From assembly GCA_963575745.1 (NCBI GenBank), contig CAUYUJ010017847.1, positions 1 through 64,000 of the forward strand: a DNA stretch of 64,000 bases. The letters run 5' to 3'. This stretch comes from Prorocentrum cordatum. Its lineage: Eukaryota; Sar; Dinophyceae; Prorocentrales; Prorocentraceae. The notes under the pieces were generated by a model. The model was given only the letters and a program-made list of their open reading frames with translations, ran no database searches and was not told the origin of the DNA. How positions within the stretch are numbered: the stretch's first letter is position 1; each line of letters begins with the position of its first letter. The position numbers were made by a program, and so were the translations under genes. This document shows positions 1 to 12,809 of the stretch, in pieces.

Positions 1-86
1 CTCACTCACTCACTCACTCACTCACTCACTCACTCACTCACTCACTCACTCACTCACTCACTTACTCACTCACTCACTCACTCACT
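1..86. repeat. (CTCA)n microsatellite
   Basis: About 21 copies of the tetranucleotide CTCA with one interruption (cttac at 61). It begins at the window edge, so its full length is unknown. Confidence 0.97.
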
Positions 87-157
87 GACACACACTGGCG
101 TTGGCAGCGCCTGGGGGCCTAAGGGGCGGTCGGCCTGTGGAGCTGCCAAGGCGGAGA

Positions 158-809
158 CTCTCAGTCGAACGCGATCCCTCCACGGCCAGGCAAGAAGGGG
201 TAGCGGGAAAAAGCGCTGTACAACCGGAAAGTCTGGACCAGCAAGCCCGCAGAGCGTGAGCTCGAGGCGACAGGCTACTTAGCCAGTCTGGCGCTGACTA
301 GACAGCGACGTGCGCAGCTGCGCCACAAAACAACGTCACCGAATTTGTTTCCGACACGAGAAAAAGACCGCGCAAGTCCAAGAGGCGTTCGGAAACACAA
401 GCGCCCGAGCCTGACAGGGCGTCACCACCAAAAAAAAACAAAAAGCAACCCCACCGCAGCCAAACACCCAAGGACCACCAAAACTCTCAGTCGAACGCGA
501 TCCCTCCACGGCCAGGCAAGAAGGGGTAGCGGGAAAAAGCGCTGTACAACCGGAAAGTCTGGACCAGCAAGCCCGCAGAGCGTGAGCTCGAGGCGACAGG
601 CTACTTAGCCAGTCTGGCGCTGACTAGACAGCGACGTGCGCAGCTGCGCCACAAAACAACGTCACCGAATTTGTTTCCGACACGAGAAAAAGACCGCGCA
701 AGTCCAAGAGGCGTTCGGAAACACAAGCGCCCGAGCCTGACAGGGCGTCACCACCAAAAAAAAACAAAAAGCAACCCCACCGCAGCCAAACACCCAAGGA
801 CCACCAAAA
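158..809. repeat. Tandem duplication, 2 x 326 bp
   Basis: The segment 158-483 is repeated head to tail at 484-809, apparently without change by eye, including an A9 run and the tract following CCGGAAAGTCTGG. The near identity indicates a recent duplication or local assembly duplication. Short open frames inside it (for example 345-608 plus) have no recognisable domain and are duplicated with it, so I do not call genes. Confidence 0.93.
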
Positions 810-1427
810 CGACTGCAAGACAGCCACCAGGGCACGGTTGAGTCTGCACGAGTCACCAGCAAGACGCACCAACCCGACCAGAAGCAACAAGAAAAATGTG
901 AAAAGGAAACACGCCCGGCGATCAAACCAAGCCGACTGTCAGAAAAAACTTACTGGAACGGACCCTGACAGAAGGAACAAGCCACGGCGCTGCAAATTGG
1001 CGGTGGCGGTGGTGGAACAACGGTACACTGTATAGCCACAACGCGGCCGCCGCCGAGCCCCCCCGAGGGCAGCTCAACGCCACGCGTTGGAACGAAGGCA
1101 ACCGCAGCACAAACAAACACAAGGCTGGTGGAAGGCGCGCGCGGGGACAACGCGCGAACAGGGCGCCACTGTTGAAAGACAAGCCCACCGCAGTGAACGC
1201 CGCGTCCAAGACATGAGTGGAAGCTGGGACAACAATGAGTTCCAACAGCGCGGGAGCCGAAGCTGCACAACAAGGACTGCCGCCATCGTCGGGGCGCGGC
1301 GCCCAGCTATGTAGGCCGACAGGGGCGGGGCTGCCGCCGGATAGCCGCCGCTGCTTAAGGGAGGCTGCGCGCAGGGCGGAGGGCGACGCCAGGCAGCGCC
1401 AGAGACAGAGCCGCGCCTGACGCCGAG

Positions 1428-1504
1428 GAAAAGGAGGAGGAGGAGGAGGAGGAGGAGGAGAAGGAGGAGGAGGAGGAGGAGGAGGAGGAGGAGGAGGAGG
1501 AGGA
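1428..1504. repeat. (GGA)n microsatellite
   Basis: Purine-only run of about 24 GGA triplets with two AAG interruptions. Confidence 0.96.
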
Positions 1505-2348
1505 GCCAGGAGCCAGGAGGGCGCCGGACGAGGAGAGGGGAGGCGCGGAGGCTGAGGTGGCATAGGGGCGGCGAGGCGCGGGCGCTGACACGAGGGGCCG
1601 AGGACTAGGGGCCAGGCGCGGCGAGGGCCAACTGTGAAGAGCAGGGTCGGGAGGGGAAGGGGCTGCTGCACACCCGCCAGCGGGTCCCACCTCCCATGTG
1701 CAGGGCGGGGCTGCCGCGCACCCGCCTGCGGGCCCCACGCCCGAGACTTTCGCCAGACCCAAGACCGCCGCCTGGCCTCGGGATGCTTGCGCAGCGCAGG
1801 CGCAGGAGGCGGCCTCGAGGAGAGGGGGCGGACAAGACACGTGAGGCAGAGGACGAAAGGAGCAGGCAGCCGAGGACAGGCGGCCGGGTGGAGAGCAGGC
1901 TCAGGGAAGGAAAAAGTGTTAGGAGGTGACAAGGTGCTGTCGCGCACCGAGACCCGTCCCCGGACCCAGGACCCTCGCGCGAGGCAGGGAGCGTAGGACC
2001 GGGGCTCGGCGAGGCACACGGCCAGGAAAGAGGATCCGGGGAGGGAGCTGGGACGGAGCTAAGGAGCACCCGCCTGCGGGCCCCACCTCCCAGGTGTGGG
2101 ACGAGGCTGCCGCGCAACTGCCTGCGGGCCCCACAGCTGGGCCCCCAACGGCCTCGGGGCCGTTGCCGCCCGACCCAGGTCCGCCGACAGGCTTGGCCGA
2201 GGGCCTCTGGACGCCTGCGCGACGCGGGCGCTCGGCGGCCGCTACGACAAAGCAGCAGCTCCGCCACGGCCGCGACGACGGCGGCCAACCACGCCCCCAC
2301 CACGACGGCGGCCAGCAGCAGCAGAGGGCGACCGGCAGCCGCAGCAGC

Positions 2349-2428
2349 AGCAAGCACTACCACCGCCACCACCACCAGCACCATCACCACCACCACCACC
2401 ACCACCACCACCACCACCACCACCACTA
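2349..2428. repeat. (CAC)n microsatellite
   Basis: Run of CAC/ACC triplets, imperfect at its left end, preceded by CAG-rich sequence. Confidence 0.95.
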
Positions 2429-3779
2429 CGACAAGAACAAGCGGCAGCACCGCCACCAGCTGCAGCGGCCGCGCGGCGTGCCGCCAGCGCACGGCGACGA
2501 AGAGGACGAGGCCGAGGCAGCGGCGGGGGAGCAACAGGAGGAGGCAAGGGAGACGCAGCTGCGCCACGAAACGCCAGGGGAAAGGTGAGAACGAGCGGGC
2601 ACCGCGCCAGGCAGTTGGTGCCATCGACGCCGCGATCGTCGAACACAGCACGCCCGTGGAGCGGGAGGCAGCTGTCCAGCGGCGGCGCGCTGTCCTGCCC
2701 GAGAGGTTCGGCAGGAGGTGGGCGCAAGGCGCGCTCCGGAAAGTGCTCCGGGCAGCCCCGAGCGCGGCGCCGCACGACGAGCAACAGCCGCAGCAGCACC
2801 AGCGCCCACCTGCACAGCATCAGCAGCGAAAAGAGGCAGAGGAGAGCGGCCAAGGCGGGGCGCGCCGCGACGGCCAGCAGACCAAGCTAGGAACATCCAA
2901 GCCCCGAGAGGCGTTCTCCACGTCCCCGCGCCCACACCGACGACAGGACGCGGACCGCGAAAGGGCGCGTGCGGACGTCGGCGAGGGCACGCCAGACAGA
3001 GCCAGGGAGCACTGTCGCCGCAGGCGCCACGAAAGCAGCAAGCCGAGCGCTGCACAGACCCACTCCCGGACTGACTTCAAGATCTTAAGAAGGTGTTCTC
3101 GGGACTCTGAAGTCTCAGGGGACGGTCACGGGAGGAGCGCGCGAGAGCAGGCAGCACCGCAGTGACCAGAGCGACGGCAGCCAGCACCCACCCTCGGCAA
3201 CAGGCGGCGGACCCCAACGACCACGCCCACCACGACAGCGACCACCATGAAAGCGACCTGCAGCAACACCTAGAGCACCGCCACCGGACCAACAACGACC
3301 AGCGGCAGCACTACAACTGCGAACAGCAAGGCCGCCGCCGCGAGCAGCCCAGGGCCACCGGGCGACGCCGCCGTCCCAGCCACGCCGCCGCGCGGGTGCT
3401 CGCAAGCGGGCCCACCCGAGCCAGCGGGCGAGGTTTCCTGCGAAAAGCGCCTTTGCCAGCGGTGGCCGAGACCTCTCCTCGGGAGCTCTTCCGGCTCGCC
3501 AGGCCGGCCCCAGAGCCAGGATGCCGCCATATTCGGGCAGGCGCCGGCGGCTGCATGGAGCTTCTCTCCTCTGTTCGCGCCGCCGGGGAGGCTTGTGCAG
3601 TACGCAGTGGTTCCTCTGTGCAGTGATTCTTCCGTGCTGTTCCTTTGTGCAGTGAGTCCTAGGATAGCACTTCTCAAGGAGCAGTGCCAGACTACTGAGG
3701 GGTGTGTGCGGTACGCGGGGCTCCTGCAGAGCTTGTGCAACTCCTGCTCAAAATACTCCTCTTCACCCCAGTCTTCCTA

Positions 3780-3900
3780 CTCCTCCTCCTCCTCCTCCTT
3801 CTCCTCCTTCTCCTCCTCCTCCTCCTCCTCCTCCTCCCCTCCTCCTTCTCCTCCTCCTCCTCCTCCTCCTCCTCCTCATCCTCCTCCTCCTCCTCCTCCG
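3780..3900. repeat. (TCC)n microsatellite
   Basis: Pyrimidine-only run of TCC triplets with scattered TTC interruptions and one CAT. It immediately precedes the ~456-bp repeat. Confidence 0.96.
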
Positions 3901-3931
3901 GACCACTCCAACGAGCACCATTCCACACCAC

Positions 3932-4890
3932 GGAGCACATGCACTCGAAGCTTTGCGGCACTCGCCGACTTCATCCGAGCACACACTGAACACCAAGCCC
4001 CGTCCCCCCTGAGCACACCCTGAGCAGGAAAAGACCACCGATTTGGAGGAACACGCCCCAACTGAACCAGCGGGTCCCCACCAAACAAATGGCCCGACAT
4101 GCTCAAGTCAACGTCAATCCTGACAACACGTCTTCAACTCATTATCCACCCTGTACACAGAGAGCAACCACCCGTGTGAAGGAACACACCTGGAGTGAAC
4201 CAACGAGACCCAACCAACAAGTGAACCCGCAAGCTCAGAGGGATGCACCTCCAGACACAATCGTCCAACTCATTCCGTCAGGGACCACCCATTTCGATGA
4301 ACACACCTGGAATGAACCAGCCGAGCTCCACCAAATGGATAACCCTCCATGCTCCAGAACACACAGAAACGACCCCTCCCCCACCACGGAGCACATGCAC
4401 TCGAAGCGCTGCAGCACTCACCGAATTCATCAGAACGTAAGCTGCACACGAAGCCCCCCCACGGGCACACCCTGAGCACGAAACGACCACCGATTTGGAG
4501 GAACGCACCCGGAGTGAACCAGCGGGGCTCCACCAAACGGATGACCCGACATGCCTAAGTCAATGCCAATTCGGACAGCAAACGTGCAATTCACTCCCGC
4601 ACGCCACACGCACAGAACGACAACACATTTGAAGGAACACACCTGGACTGAACCGGTGAAGCTCCAACAAACACATGAACCCTCGTGCTCTGATGGAAAC
4701 CACTCCACACAACCACCGTCGAACTCATTCCCGCGAAGACCACTCATTTCGGTGAACACACCTGAAAGGAACCAACGAAGCTCTACCAAAGGGGCGACCC
4801 TGCATGCTCCATACCATTCCAAAGTGACCCGCCCCCCCCCCGACGGAGCACATGCACCCGCAGCACTGCAAATTCACAAAACGCTTGAAT
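3932..4890. repeat. Degenerate ~456-bp tandem repeat, two units plus a partial
   Basis: The landmark ACGGAGCACATGCACTCGAAG recurs at about 3932 and 4387, with a diverged form at about 4843. A second landmark, CACCGATTTGGAGGAAC, follows each of the first two by about 100 bases. Within each unit a shorter motif (GAACACACCTGGA-TGAACC followed by CTCCACCAAA) also recurs at about 4185, 4300, 4635 and 4755, so the unit is itself built of diverged sub-repeats. Confidence 0.8.
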
Positions 4891-6284
4891 CACACTCTGA
4901 ACGAACCAACACATGCACAGTCATGCTCCGACCGATGCAAATCACACAGCCCCGCCTCGACCTCAGCGAACTTGAGTGCAGAAAGCACCAGATCAGACCT
5001 GCCCAGAAAAACACTTAACTCAAGAACCCGATAACACGAGAGACTGAATCGAACATCGAACAGAAAGAACCCCGCAGGATCAGAATGGCAACACACTTCC
5101 TTGCCGCAACACGCTCGCCCCCTCACCAACAAAAAAAATCGTTGCAAACAACGAGGCCGAAGAACGAGACCGCCGCTCAGACACCAGAACCATTTGCTGC
5201 AAGCGGACAACATGCCGCACCAACGCCACGGAATGCCCTCCGGCAAACAAAAACACCCTGCCCGCACAGCTGCACACAAAAAAAGCATACGCACCGTTAC
5301 ACAGCGAACGCACCCTCCAAACAAAAACGTACTGAATATGGCATGCCCACCCAAATGCCTGGAAGCGCAAAACACGCGAAGTGAGTGCGAAGCACCAAAG
5401 CGGACAGCCGCCACCGCACAATTTGCACGCGCGGTTATGCCCAAATCCAGGCGCCACCAACACCAAAAATGCCTCATCACACACAGACAAAAACACACAC
5501 ACACACACACACATTGACACACACACACACACACACACTCCCAAGTCAGCAGCGCGGAGGGTCCTCAAACGCGGGCAGCAGATGGAAGTGCGAATTGCGA
5601 TTGAGCGTAATCGGAAGCACAGTGAACGAAACGTCAAACATTGGAATGCAAGCGATGGGCGGTGGACCATAGGGCCTGAAATCACACAAAAAACGTGCAG
5701 CGGCCAGAAAACTGAAGAGTAACCTCAACTCAAAGTGAACTTAGGCGCAAGCAGTCCGGTGTTAATTGGCGACCACTGAATCATTGATCAAGCGATGTTA
5801 GACAATGAAGCGCGAGAAAACCTGAAAAGCTGCCAGATCCGTCGATTGGTGGGTTAGCGCTGCACAAGCTATGGCCTGGCGAAATGGATGGGTAGGGTGC
5901 TAGCCTATCACAACAGCGCGACCCGAACATAAAATGAGCGTCACCGAAAGCGAAAAGCTATGAGCGTCACCGAACAGAAAGTGAGCGCCACCGAAAGCCC
6001 GTACGTGCGACGCGGCACGCGTAACACTCAACCGCAGAATTCTGCAAACAACCGCATAAAGAAGTGCAAACTTCCAACATGTCTAAACGTGCCCCTGTAA
6101 TTGCACGTGATGGACGGCGAAGCGACCACCCAACCAAACGCCGCCAGCGCTGTCAAAAACGGGAGGGGGCAAGAGGAAGAAGAGAAATCCGCCGGCCCCC
6201 TTGTGGGGCCACCAGGCTGCGAGGCCCGTGATTCGCAGTTTCCTGTACCAGTTGTAGTTTCTAGTTTCCAGTGTTACAGTTCTG
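4891..6284. other. Unassigned non-coding stretch
   Basis: Apart from the (CA)n run I see no gene, RNA gene or repeat I can name. Near 5930-5990 the phrase GAGCGTCACCGAA recurs three times, with variants, within about 60 bases. Confidence 0.5.
5478..5540. repeat. (CA)n microsatellite
   Basis: Two CA runs separated by TTGA. Confidence 0.97.
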
Positions 6285-6340
6285 CTTCTTGCTGGTTACT
6301 GTAACTAGTTGACTTCTTGCTGGTTACTGTAACTAGTTGA
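6285..6340. repeat. 28-bp direct duplication
   Basis: The 28-base unit beginning CTTCTTGCTGGTTACTG and ending AACTAGTTGA is present twice back to back, just left of the 73-bp satellite. Confidence 0.9.
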
Positions 6341-6427
6341 TTGACCGCGCGAGGGGGGGGGAGGCCCAAACAAGACTTTTAGCGTCTCCTGGGCGCGTTG
6401 TCTGAATTGCTGGGGGGGCTCGAAATC

Positions 6428-6955
6428 GACACCCCTCACGCAGATCCGCGGGGTCAGGGTCCAAAAACACAAGGGGATTTGCCACATTTCTGAAATTCGG
6501 TGCCACCCCTCACGCAGATCCGCGGGGTCAGGGTCCAAAAACACATGGGATTTGCCACATTTCTGAAATTCGGTGCCACCCCTCACGCAGATCCGCGGGG
6601 TCAGGGTCCAAAAACACAGGGATTTGCTACATTTCTGAAATTCGGTGCCACCCCTCACGCAGATCCGCGGGGTCAGGGTCCAAAAACACATGGGATTTGC
6701 CACATTTCTGAAATTCGGTGCCACCCCTCACGCAGATCCGCGGGGTCAGGGTCCAAAAACACATGGGATTTGCCACATTTCTGAAATTCGGTGCCACCCC
6801 TCACGCAGATCCGCGGGGTCAGGGTCCAAAAACACATGGGATTTGCCACATTTCTGAAATTCGGCGCCACCCCTTACGCAGATCCGCGGGGTCAGGGTCC
6901 AAAAACACAGGGGATTTGCCACATTTCTGAAATTCGGTGCCACCCTTCACGCACA
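6428..6955. repeat. 73-bp satellite array, about seven units
   Basis: Unit landmarks are ACGCAGATCCGCGGGGTC, GGTCCAAAAACACA and CACATTTCTGAAATTCGG. Unit starts at about 6500, 6573, 6645, 6718, 6791 and 6864 give a period of 73 (once 72). Units differ at only a few positions, for example ATGGG versus AGGGG. Because 73 is not a multiple of three, the open frames through the array are not conserved protein repeats. Confidence 0.96.
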
Positions 6956-7080
6956 TCCATCGCAAGGCGTGGTAACCCAAACTGCGAGAACTCCCTCGGC
7001 CCTTTAATCGCAAGGTGTGGTAACCAAGCCCGTAAACCATACACGTCTTACCAATCGCCAGGTGTGGTAACCCCTCTTGT
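6956..7080. repeat. Short repeat around AAGGYGTGGTAACC
   Basis: Three copies of TCGCAAGGTGTGGTAACC or close variants at about 6960, 7010 and 7055, directly right of the satellite. Confidence 0.75.
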
Positions 7081-9080
7081 GATCAGTTGGTTTTGCTGAT
7101 TGCGAATCGGCTTCGCATGAAGTTTCGATACTGCTTCACGACAGCGCCAAGGCCTCATGACTTAGCTCTTCCATGGCCCATTCTCCGAGAGAGGGGGCCG
7201 GCGGCAGGGGGCGAAGCCCTTACGGATAGAACGGGGAGGAGGAGGAGCAAAAACAGCCGCACCACGCCAGCCGCGACCGCCAGGCGGGCACACAAAAGAG
7301 GCTCAGCCCCCCACCCCGGCGGGGACGACCCGGAAGGAGGAGGAGAGGGGGGGAAGGAGCAAACAGGGGCACAGGCAGGAGGGGAGCCCAGAGAGACAAC
7401 GGCGGGGGACCCCACGACGCGGCCGAGCCCGCGACCGACGACGACGACGACTGAGCGAACCCCGCGACCCACGAGCCGGAGGGGACAGACGGACCCCGCG
7501 GAGGAAAGCGCCTCTGGCGGTGGCGAGAACACCGCGCCTCCTCCGACTGAAAACAGACCACCACGGGACCCAAGGCTGGGGGCGGCGGAAGCAAAGGCGA
7601 AAGAAACACAGCAAAGCCAGGAGGCAACAGATCGGCGCGCGCCCCGAGCGACTAATCGGTAGGTGACAAGGCAGAATGGACGACTAATCGGCGCGTGACC
7701 AGAGCGACGGATCGGCGGGGGACGAGGCAAAACAGGCGACCGATCGGCGGGCGTCGGTCCGCGACCGCCAATACAGGCGACTGCTGCGCGATGCCCAACT
7801 GCCACTTGGCGAGAAAGCCGCGAAAGAAGCTGACGACATGCCACCACGGGTCCAGCGCGCTGCCGCTGCACTGAGCACAACGCGCTCTCCAAGCCTCCTT
7901 GCCCTGGCCCACGAGCCGTTTGACACGGACCACGAGCATCGGCCTGGAGGCGACCGCCCCGTCAGCCGGGCGCCCAGCACAGCCCGCGTCGTCGGCGGCT
8001 CCGCGACGACCGAAGCAGGCGAGCCCCTGGCGCGAGGTGCCAGGCGCCGCTCGCGAGCTGGCAGAAGGCGCGGGAAGTCGATCGCGACCAACCGCGGGAC
8101 CTCTGCTGGGCGAGCTCGCCCCGCCGCAGGGATTCTGCAATCCCACACCTACGGAGAGAGACAGCCCACGACACTTTGACGCGCCGCCAGAGGCTACCCT
8201 GCCCTAGCCAACCGAGGCAAGGACTGTCCACGGACGGCACCTCCGCAGCAGGCGCGCCGGTCGAAATGGGCGGGGGGTCGACGGATGGCAGGCGCCCGTC
8301 GCGCGCCATTGCCTCTGTCGCCCGTCGCGACGGCTACCAGTCTGCCTTCCACGGGCAGTCGACAAAACAGCCGGCACGAGAGGGCTCTGGACCTCAGTCC
8401 TAGCGCCAGCGTCGCTCGCAGCAGCGCTGTTCGAACGCGATGGGCGACCGCGCGCGCCCAAGCCCGCTGGCGGGAGGGCAGAAGACCCGCGCCTCGACCC
8501 AGGAGGGTTGCCAGGTGGACAAGGCCCGGCCGCCCGGACTGCCCAGCTTGGGAGTCTTGCGCCCGCGCTCCGAGCCCGCAGCGCCCGCCGGCGGAGAGTT
8601 GACGAGTTCTTGCGTCTCCGCGACAACGCTACGCGGCGAGGGCGCAGTATGAGTCGCCAAGTGAGCCGGCCAAAATCCGCACCACCTGCTGGCGGCATCG
8701 TTGCGGTCTGCGACCGCCTTGCCACAGTCGGGCGACACGGGTCGGAACGGCGCGAGGCGGCCCTTTGCAACGAGGCGGCGCAGGGCGCGCTCATCTGGCC
8801 CCACTAGATCTGAGCTGATTTCCCCAGACAGTGCTTGGACATGGGCAGCGTGGACCGAGGACTCTCTCCATCTCGCCCTTGCCCGCTGGCGAACTGGCGG
8901 GGGCTTCGCCTGGAGGCAATGACAATCTAATTTGGCTTAGGGTCTGCTGCATTGGCCCCCCAAGGGCCCCCGCGCACCCCGCATCGTCCACCCCCAATCT
9001 CGCTGCGCGAATTGACGGAGCAAGACTAGGGTTAAGGTCTGCCACTCTGGCTCCACGCGTTCCCCTACACCCCACATCGT
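7081..9080. other. GC-rich stretch, no recognised gene
   Basis: Open frames on both strands (for example 7155-7892 minus) are compositionally biased and show no domain. I see no repeat of note. Confidence 0.45.
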
Positions 9081-9289
9081 TCATCCCAGAGCTCTGACGA
9101 AGTTGGCGGGCATGATCCACACTGGTCCGTCGCGGGGCATTGACGAAATTGGCGGGCCCGATGGGATCGGGAACGAGCTGCCCGACGTCGCCCGCCCGCT
9201 CCTACACCCCCACCCCCCCGACGCTCTCCACGACGCGACCTTGCTCCGAAGCCCCCCCCCCTCCCCGACGCAACTCTGCCCCGAATGAT

Positions 9290-9890
9290 TGGGTGGGGCG
9301 ACGCCCACCGCGACAACCGCTTCGGCGGGCGGTTTGAGGTAGGCGCCGGGGGCGTCGAGAGCCACAACCTGCGCCCAGCCCACTACGGGAGCCATGAAGT
9401 GATCGGGCACGCTCAGGACGCTCGGAATCCTCAGCCCTGTAGGTGGCCCGAAGAGACCACGTAGCTGCCTGGTGACGTTCGGAATCACACCCTCCGCGGT
9501 CGCAAGCATGCTCACGCGGCCGCGCATCAAATCAGGCTGGCGCTCTTGCGCCGTCATCCGCAATGAACCCAGCAGGGCCCCAAAGGCCAACTTCTCCGTG
9601 GCCTCCTCCACTTCTTCCTCTGCGCCCTTCACCTCAGCGGCGGGGCCAGTCGTCGACGACGTCACCCTTCATCTCCTCCTTCTCTCCATCGTTCTCGATG
9701 CCCCCATCCACCTCCTGCTCCACCACCCACGCCGCCTCCTCCACGAACTCCTCATCAGCCCCCGGAGGCCTGGCCCCCCGCCTCGGGGGAAGCGGGGAGC
9801 CCGCGCAGATCGCCAACATGCCGCGAGATCGCCAACATGGCCATCATAGCCAAACGACCAGTGGCAATCTCGGCACTCAAAGGCGAAAGG
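9290..9890 (-). pseudogene. Coding-like fragment, unrecognised
   Basis: Minus-strand frames contain non-low-complexity protein. One frame reads a Cys/His-containing segment with FECRDCHWSFGYDGH near 9880-9840. The next has an acidic stretch (DEEFVEEAAWVVEQEVDGG) near 9760-9690. A third, 9665 to about 9290, has GRVSMLATAEGVIPNVTRQL and GLRIPSVLSVPDHFMAPVVG. The pieces lie in different frames, so this is a broken gene or separate exons. I do not recognise the family. The tract continues in style with the fragments at 11.5-13.5 kb. Confidence 0.35.
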
Positions 9891-11534
9891 CACCTGGAAC
9901 TACGTGGCCAGCACACGCGATGATGACGACGCGGCCGCGCACAGCGTAGCCAGCGCCAGAATGCCCCCGCGTCTCCGTCCTCGGAGTAGCCAGCCGGGCC
10001 CCACAAGCCCACTGGGGCCTGCACGCCGGGCTCGCTCTCGGGCGAGCGCGCCGGTGATCCAACGTAGGGCGCCGAGTAGCCCTAGGCGGAGCCCGTCTCC
10101 TGGAAAATATGCGGCAACAGGTGTAGATCATTCCGTTCTTGTAGAAATCGCGTCACCCTCCATTGATATCTGGGCCACTACGTCAAGCATGGAAGGCGCC
10201 CCCCACGGGGGCGGCGGCTCGCCGGGGGGGGCGGCGGTTCGCTGGGCTGACAGCGCACCATAAAATGCCATCCCAGCGAGCAAGAACCCGACCGGTCCAG
10301 GCGGCCGCGTCGCCTCGCAAAATGGCCCGCAGCCCCGCCAGGCGCTCGCCTCGGCCCCGCCCTCACCCGCGACACGAACGCGCCCGGGGCGAACAGGTGG
10401 AGGAAGAAGGCGACGAGGAGAACGAGGAAGACTAGGCCGAGGAAGACCTCGGCGAGGAACACCAGCCACGAACGAAAGCAGGAACAATACAAAGCGGGCA
10501 ACGCTGCCGCGAAGCGCCCCCCAATCGATCGCGAGCCCAAGCCACTGGCTTCAACGCCCCTGCGAAGATGCGAACGACGTCCGCATCAGATCAACGGCCC
10601 CCGCCACGCCAAAGACGGCGCCCACGGCACAAACTGCGAATGTCAAATGCACCCCCCGCGGAAACCGAAAACCCAATTTTGCACCAGGGCCTCGCGACGC
10701 AGCCTGCCGCCACTGCGACCGCGAATCCGCCTCTGCGCCCCTGAGTGACCAAGGAAGAACAGGGAGCCACAGCGGACGTCGTCACCATCGGGGGCCCGGG
10801 CAGCCCATGACTCCGCCCGGCCAGGGAGCGAAACGGGGCGGTGCCAAAGCGTCGGAGACTAAGCGGACACACAAACGATACAAAAATGGCGCATGCCCCC
10901 AGCAACCACCGTCGCCCACTGGCCCCTGCGACTCCAGCTAGCGAAAAGCAGCAGACGGCGAATGACGCAGCGCGCACTGTCAGAGCAACTGGGAAAGCGG
11001 GCGCTGCCAACCACCGTCACGCCTGGCGTCCGCCAACGACGCTGGCGAAGGGCGCGGGCCGCCCGAACGTCAAAAAAAGACCGCACCTTTCGCGGACGCG
11101 GCCCGCGAGGGGCGAGGCCCACCCATTCCTCGACGTCACCTGGGGCGCACGGCGTGCTCGAGAGCGCGGGGCGAGGTGGCCCCAGGAAACAGCCGCACCA
11201 CCAACAAATGCCCTTGCAGCTAACTCGGGCGCCATAGTCACTGGTCAGGATCAAATAAATTGCAAGCCGCGAGGCCAATCTGATCGTCGGTTCGCCCGAG
11301 CACACCTCGCGAACATCTGCGCGGACTTAGACTAGGCACCTTGCACAATGGAAAAGCATGCCGATGATCGCCATCATGGCCAGACGATCGTTGGCGATCT
11401 CACCCGCCGTCATCTCCCACTGCTCGGCTCGCCAGCTCCCCAACGGACGCTACCGCGGCGGCGGCGGCGAAGGCGGCCGCGCCGGCGGCGGCGGCGGCGG
11501 CGGCGGCCGCCGCGCCCTAGGCCCCCGGCCCCGT

Positions 11535-12012
11535 CTATTGGCGAGCGTCGCTGACTCCACCATGCGCCTGTCTCATCGTCTCCTCGCTCTCGGCCGATGC
11601 CCTCTTCGCAACCGCTCCGGCGGCCAGTCGATCTGCACGTGCCCGTCGAAACACCGCGCACGCCTCCGCCATTAGGAGAGCGTTGCGCGCCTCGGCCGCG
11701 CTGAACTCTCCAGCGCCTCTGGTCATCGCCACCTGCTGTGACTCCCCAACCCCCTGGGCGACGCGCCAGGCCTCATCTGCGACACTCTGCTCGGCATCTT
11801 GAGCGCGCTTCTCGGCGGCTGCCGAGACCTCGACAACGCTGGCCAGCTCACAAAGCTCCGCTGCTTCTCGCATCGCCTGCTCTGAGGCGACAGCCCGCTG
11901 CCCTTCCTCGGCCTGCTCGATGGCGCTACTGATTGCGACGCGGCGCGGTCGCTCTCGGTCTGGACTCGAGCAGCCGCGCGCTGTTGAACTTCGGTCAGTA
12001 AGACATGGTCAC
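11535..12012 (-). pseudogene. Ala-rich coiled-coil-like coding fragment
   Basis: From an ATG at about 12011 the minus strand reads MSDHVLLTEVQQRAAARVQ. After a shift of frame near 11925 it reads an Ala/Glu-rich helix-forming segment (ELCELASVVEVSAAAEKRAQ; AEARNALLMAEACAVFRRAR) ending at a stop at 11535. Heptad-like spacing of Ala/Leu/Val suggests a coiled coil. No catalytic motif is visible and the family is not recognised. It could be a piece of a retrotransposon gag or of a host gene exon. Confidence 0.4.
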
Positions 12013-12809
12013 TCATTTGCGCCAGCCCCCAGCTGCTCCAGCCACTGCCTCCCGCCCCCCCCCCGGCCCGCCCCCGTTCGAAGCCGCGCAACGCAATGCA
12101 GTCACGCGACAGTCACGCGAAGTGGAATATTAAAAATGCACGGGCGACAACTGACCGAGCATTCACGATTAACTGCCTTCTTGCAGTGTCCTCAATTTCA
12201 TGGGGGGCAGCGCCCCGGGGAGGTCGCGCACCAGGGGCCCCCGTTAGCGCGTGACTCATTGATGCGAGAGCTCGATGCCACACAGCGCGCCGTGCGAGCG
12301 GAGGACGACGACGCGCCCGACAGGGCCCTCGACGCCCCACGTCGGTCGGGCCCCGCGCTTCCAGCCCGCGGAGGGCACCAGCGAGGGACAGGGGGCCTCG
12401 TCGCACCGGGGTTCAGGCGCCCAGCACGGAAAATCCTCCGCGGACTTCCCAGCGGGGGAGGTGGCCATGGAACAACCCCCGGGGCCCCCCCCAGGAGAGA
12501 GAATCTGGCCCCTGGCATGCCCTCCGGCCCGGTCCGCTTCCCGGGTGGGGGTCCGACCGACCGGCCGATGGCCTCCCAGGGCTGCTTCGCCGCGGATGCT
12601 CTCGAATCGGCTGCCCCCCATGGCGTTCGGCGGAGCGGCCGCGGGCAGGCCCGACATCACTTCTGCCATTTCGCCCCGCAGATCTCCCCGCTCGGCCTCG
12701 GCGACGCAACTCGCCGAATGGCATAGTCGCGGGCGACGGTCCCGGAGCCAAAATTGTGGGCGATCCGAGACCACGGGCCTCGAAGTTGCCCACCAGAGCG
12801 GGCTCAGCA

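Larger units (their letters stand above)
810..3775. other. GC-rich tract without recognisable genes
   Basis: GC-rich sequence with long overlapping open frames on both strands (for example 922-2019 and 1605-2651 minus) that consist of low-complexity Pro/Ala/Arg/Ser. These open frames follow from the lack of AT-rich stops in GC-rich DNA, and no domain or coherent reading frame is seen. Two trinucleotide runs lie inside it. Confidence 0.6.

Noticed and set aside
922-2651. Long minus-strand open frames (348-365 residues)
   Set aside because: Low-complexity Pro/Ser/Val runs over GGA and CAC microsatellites; open because the DNA is GC-rich, not because it codes.
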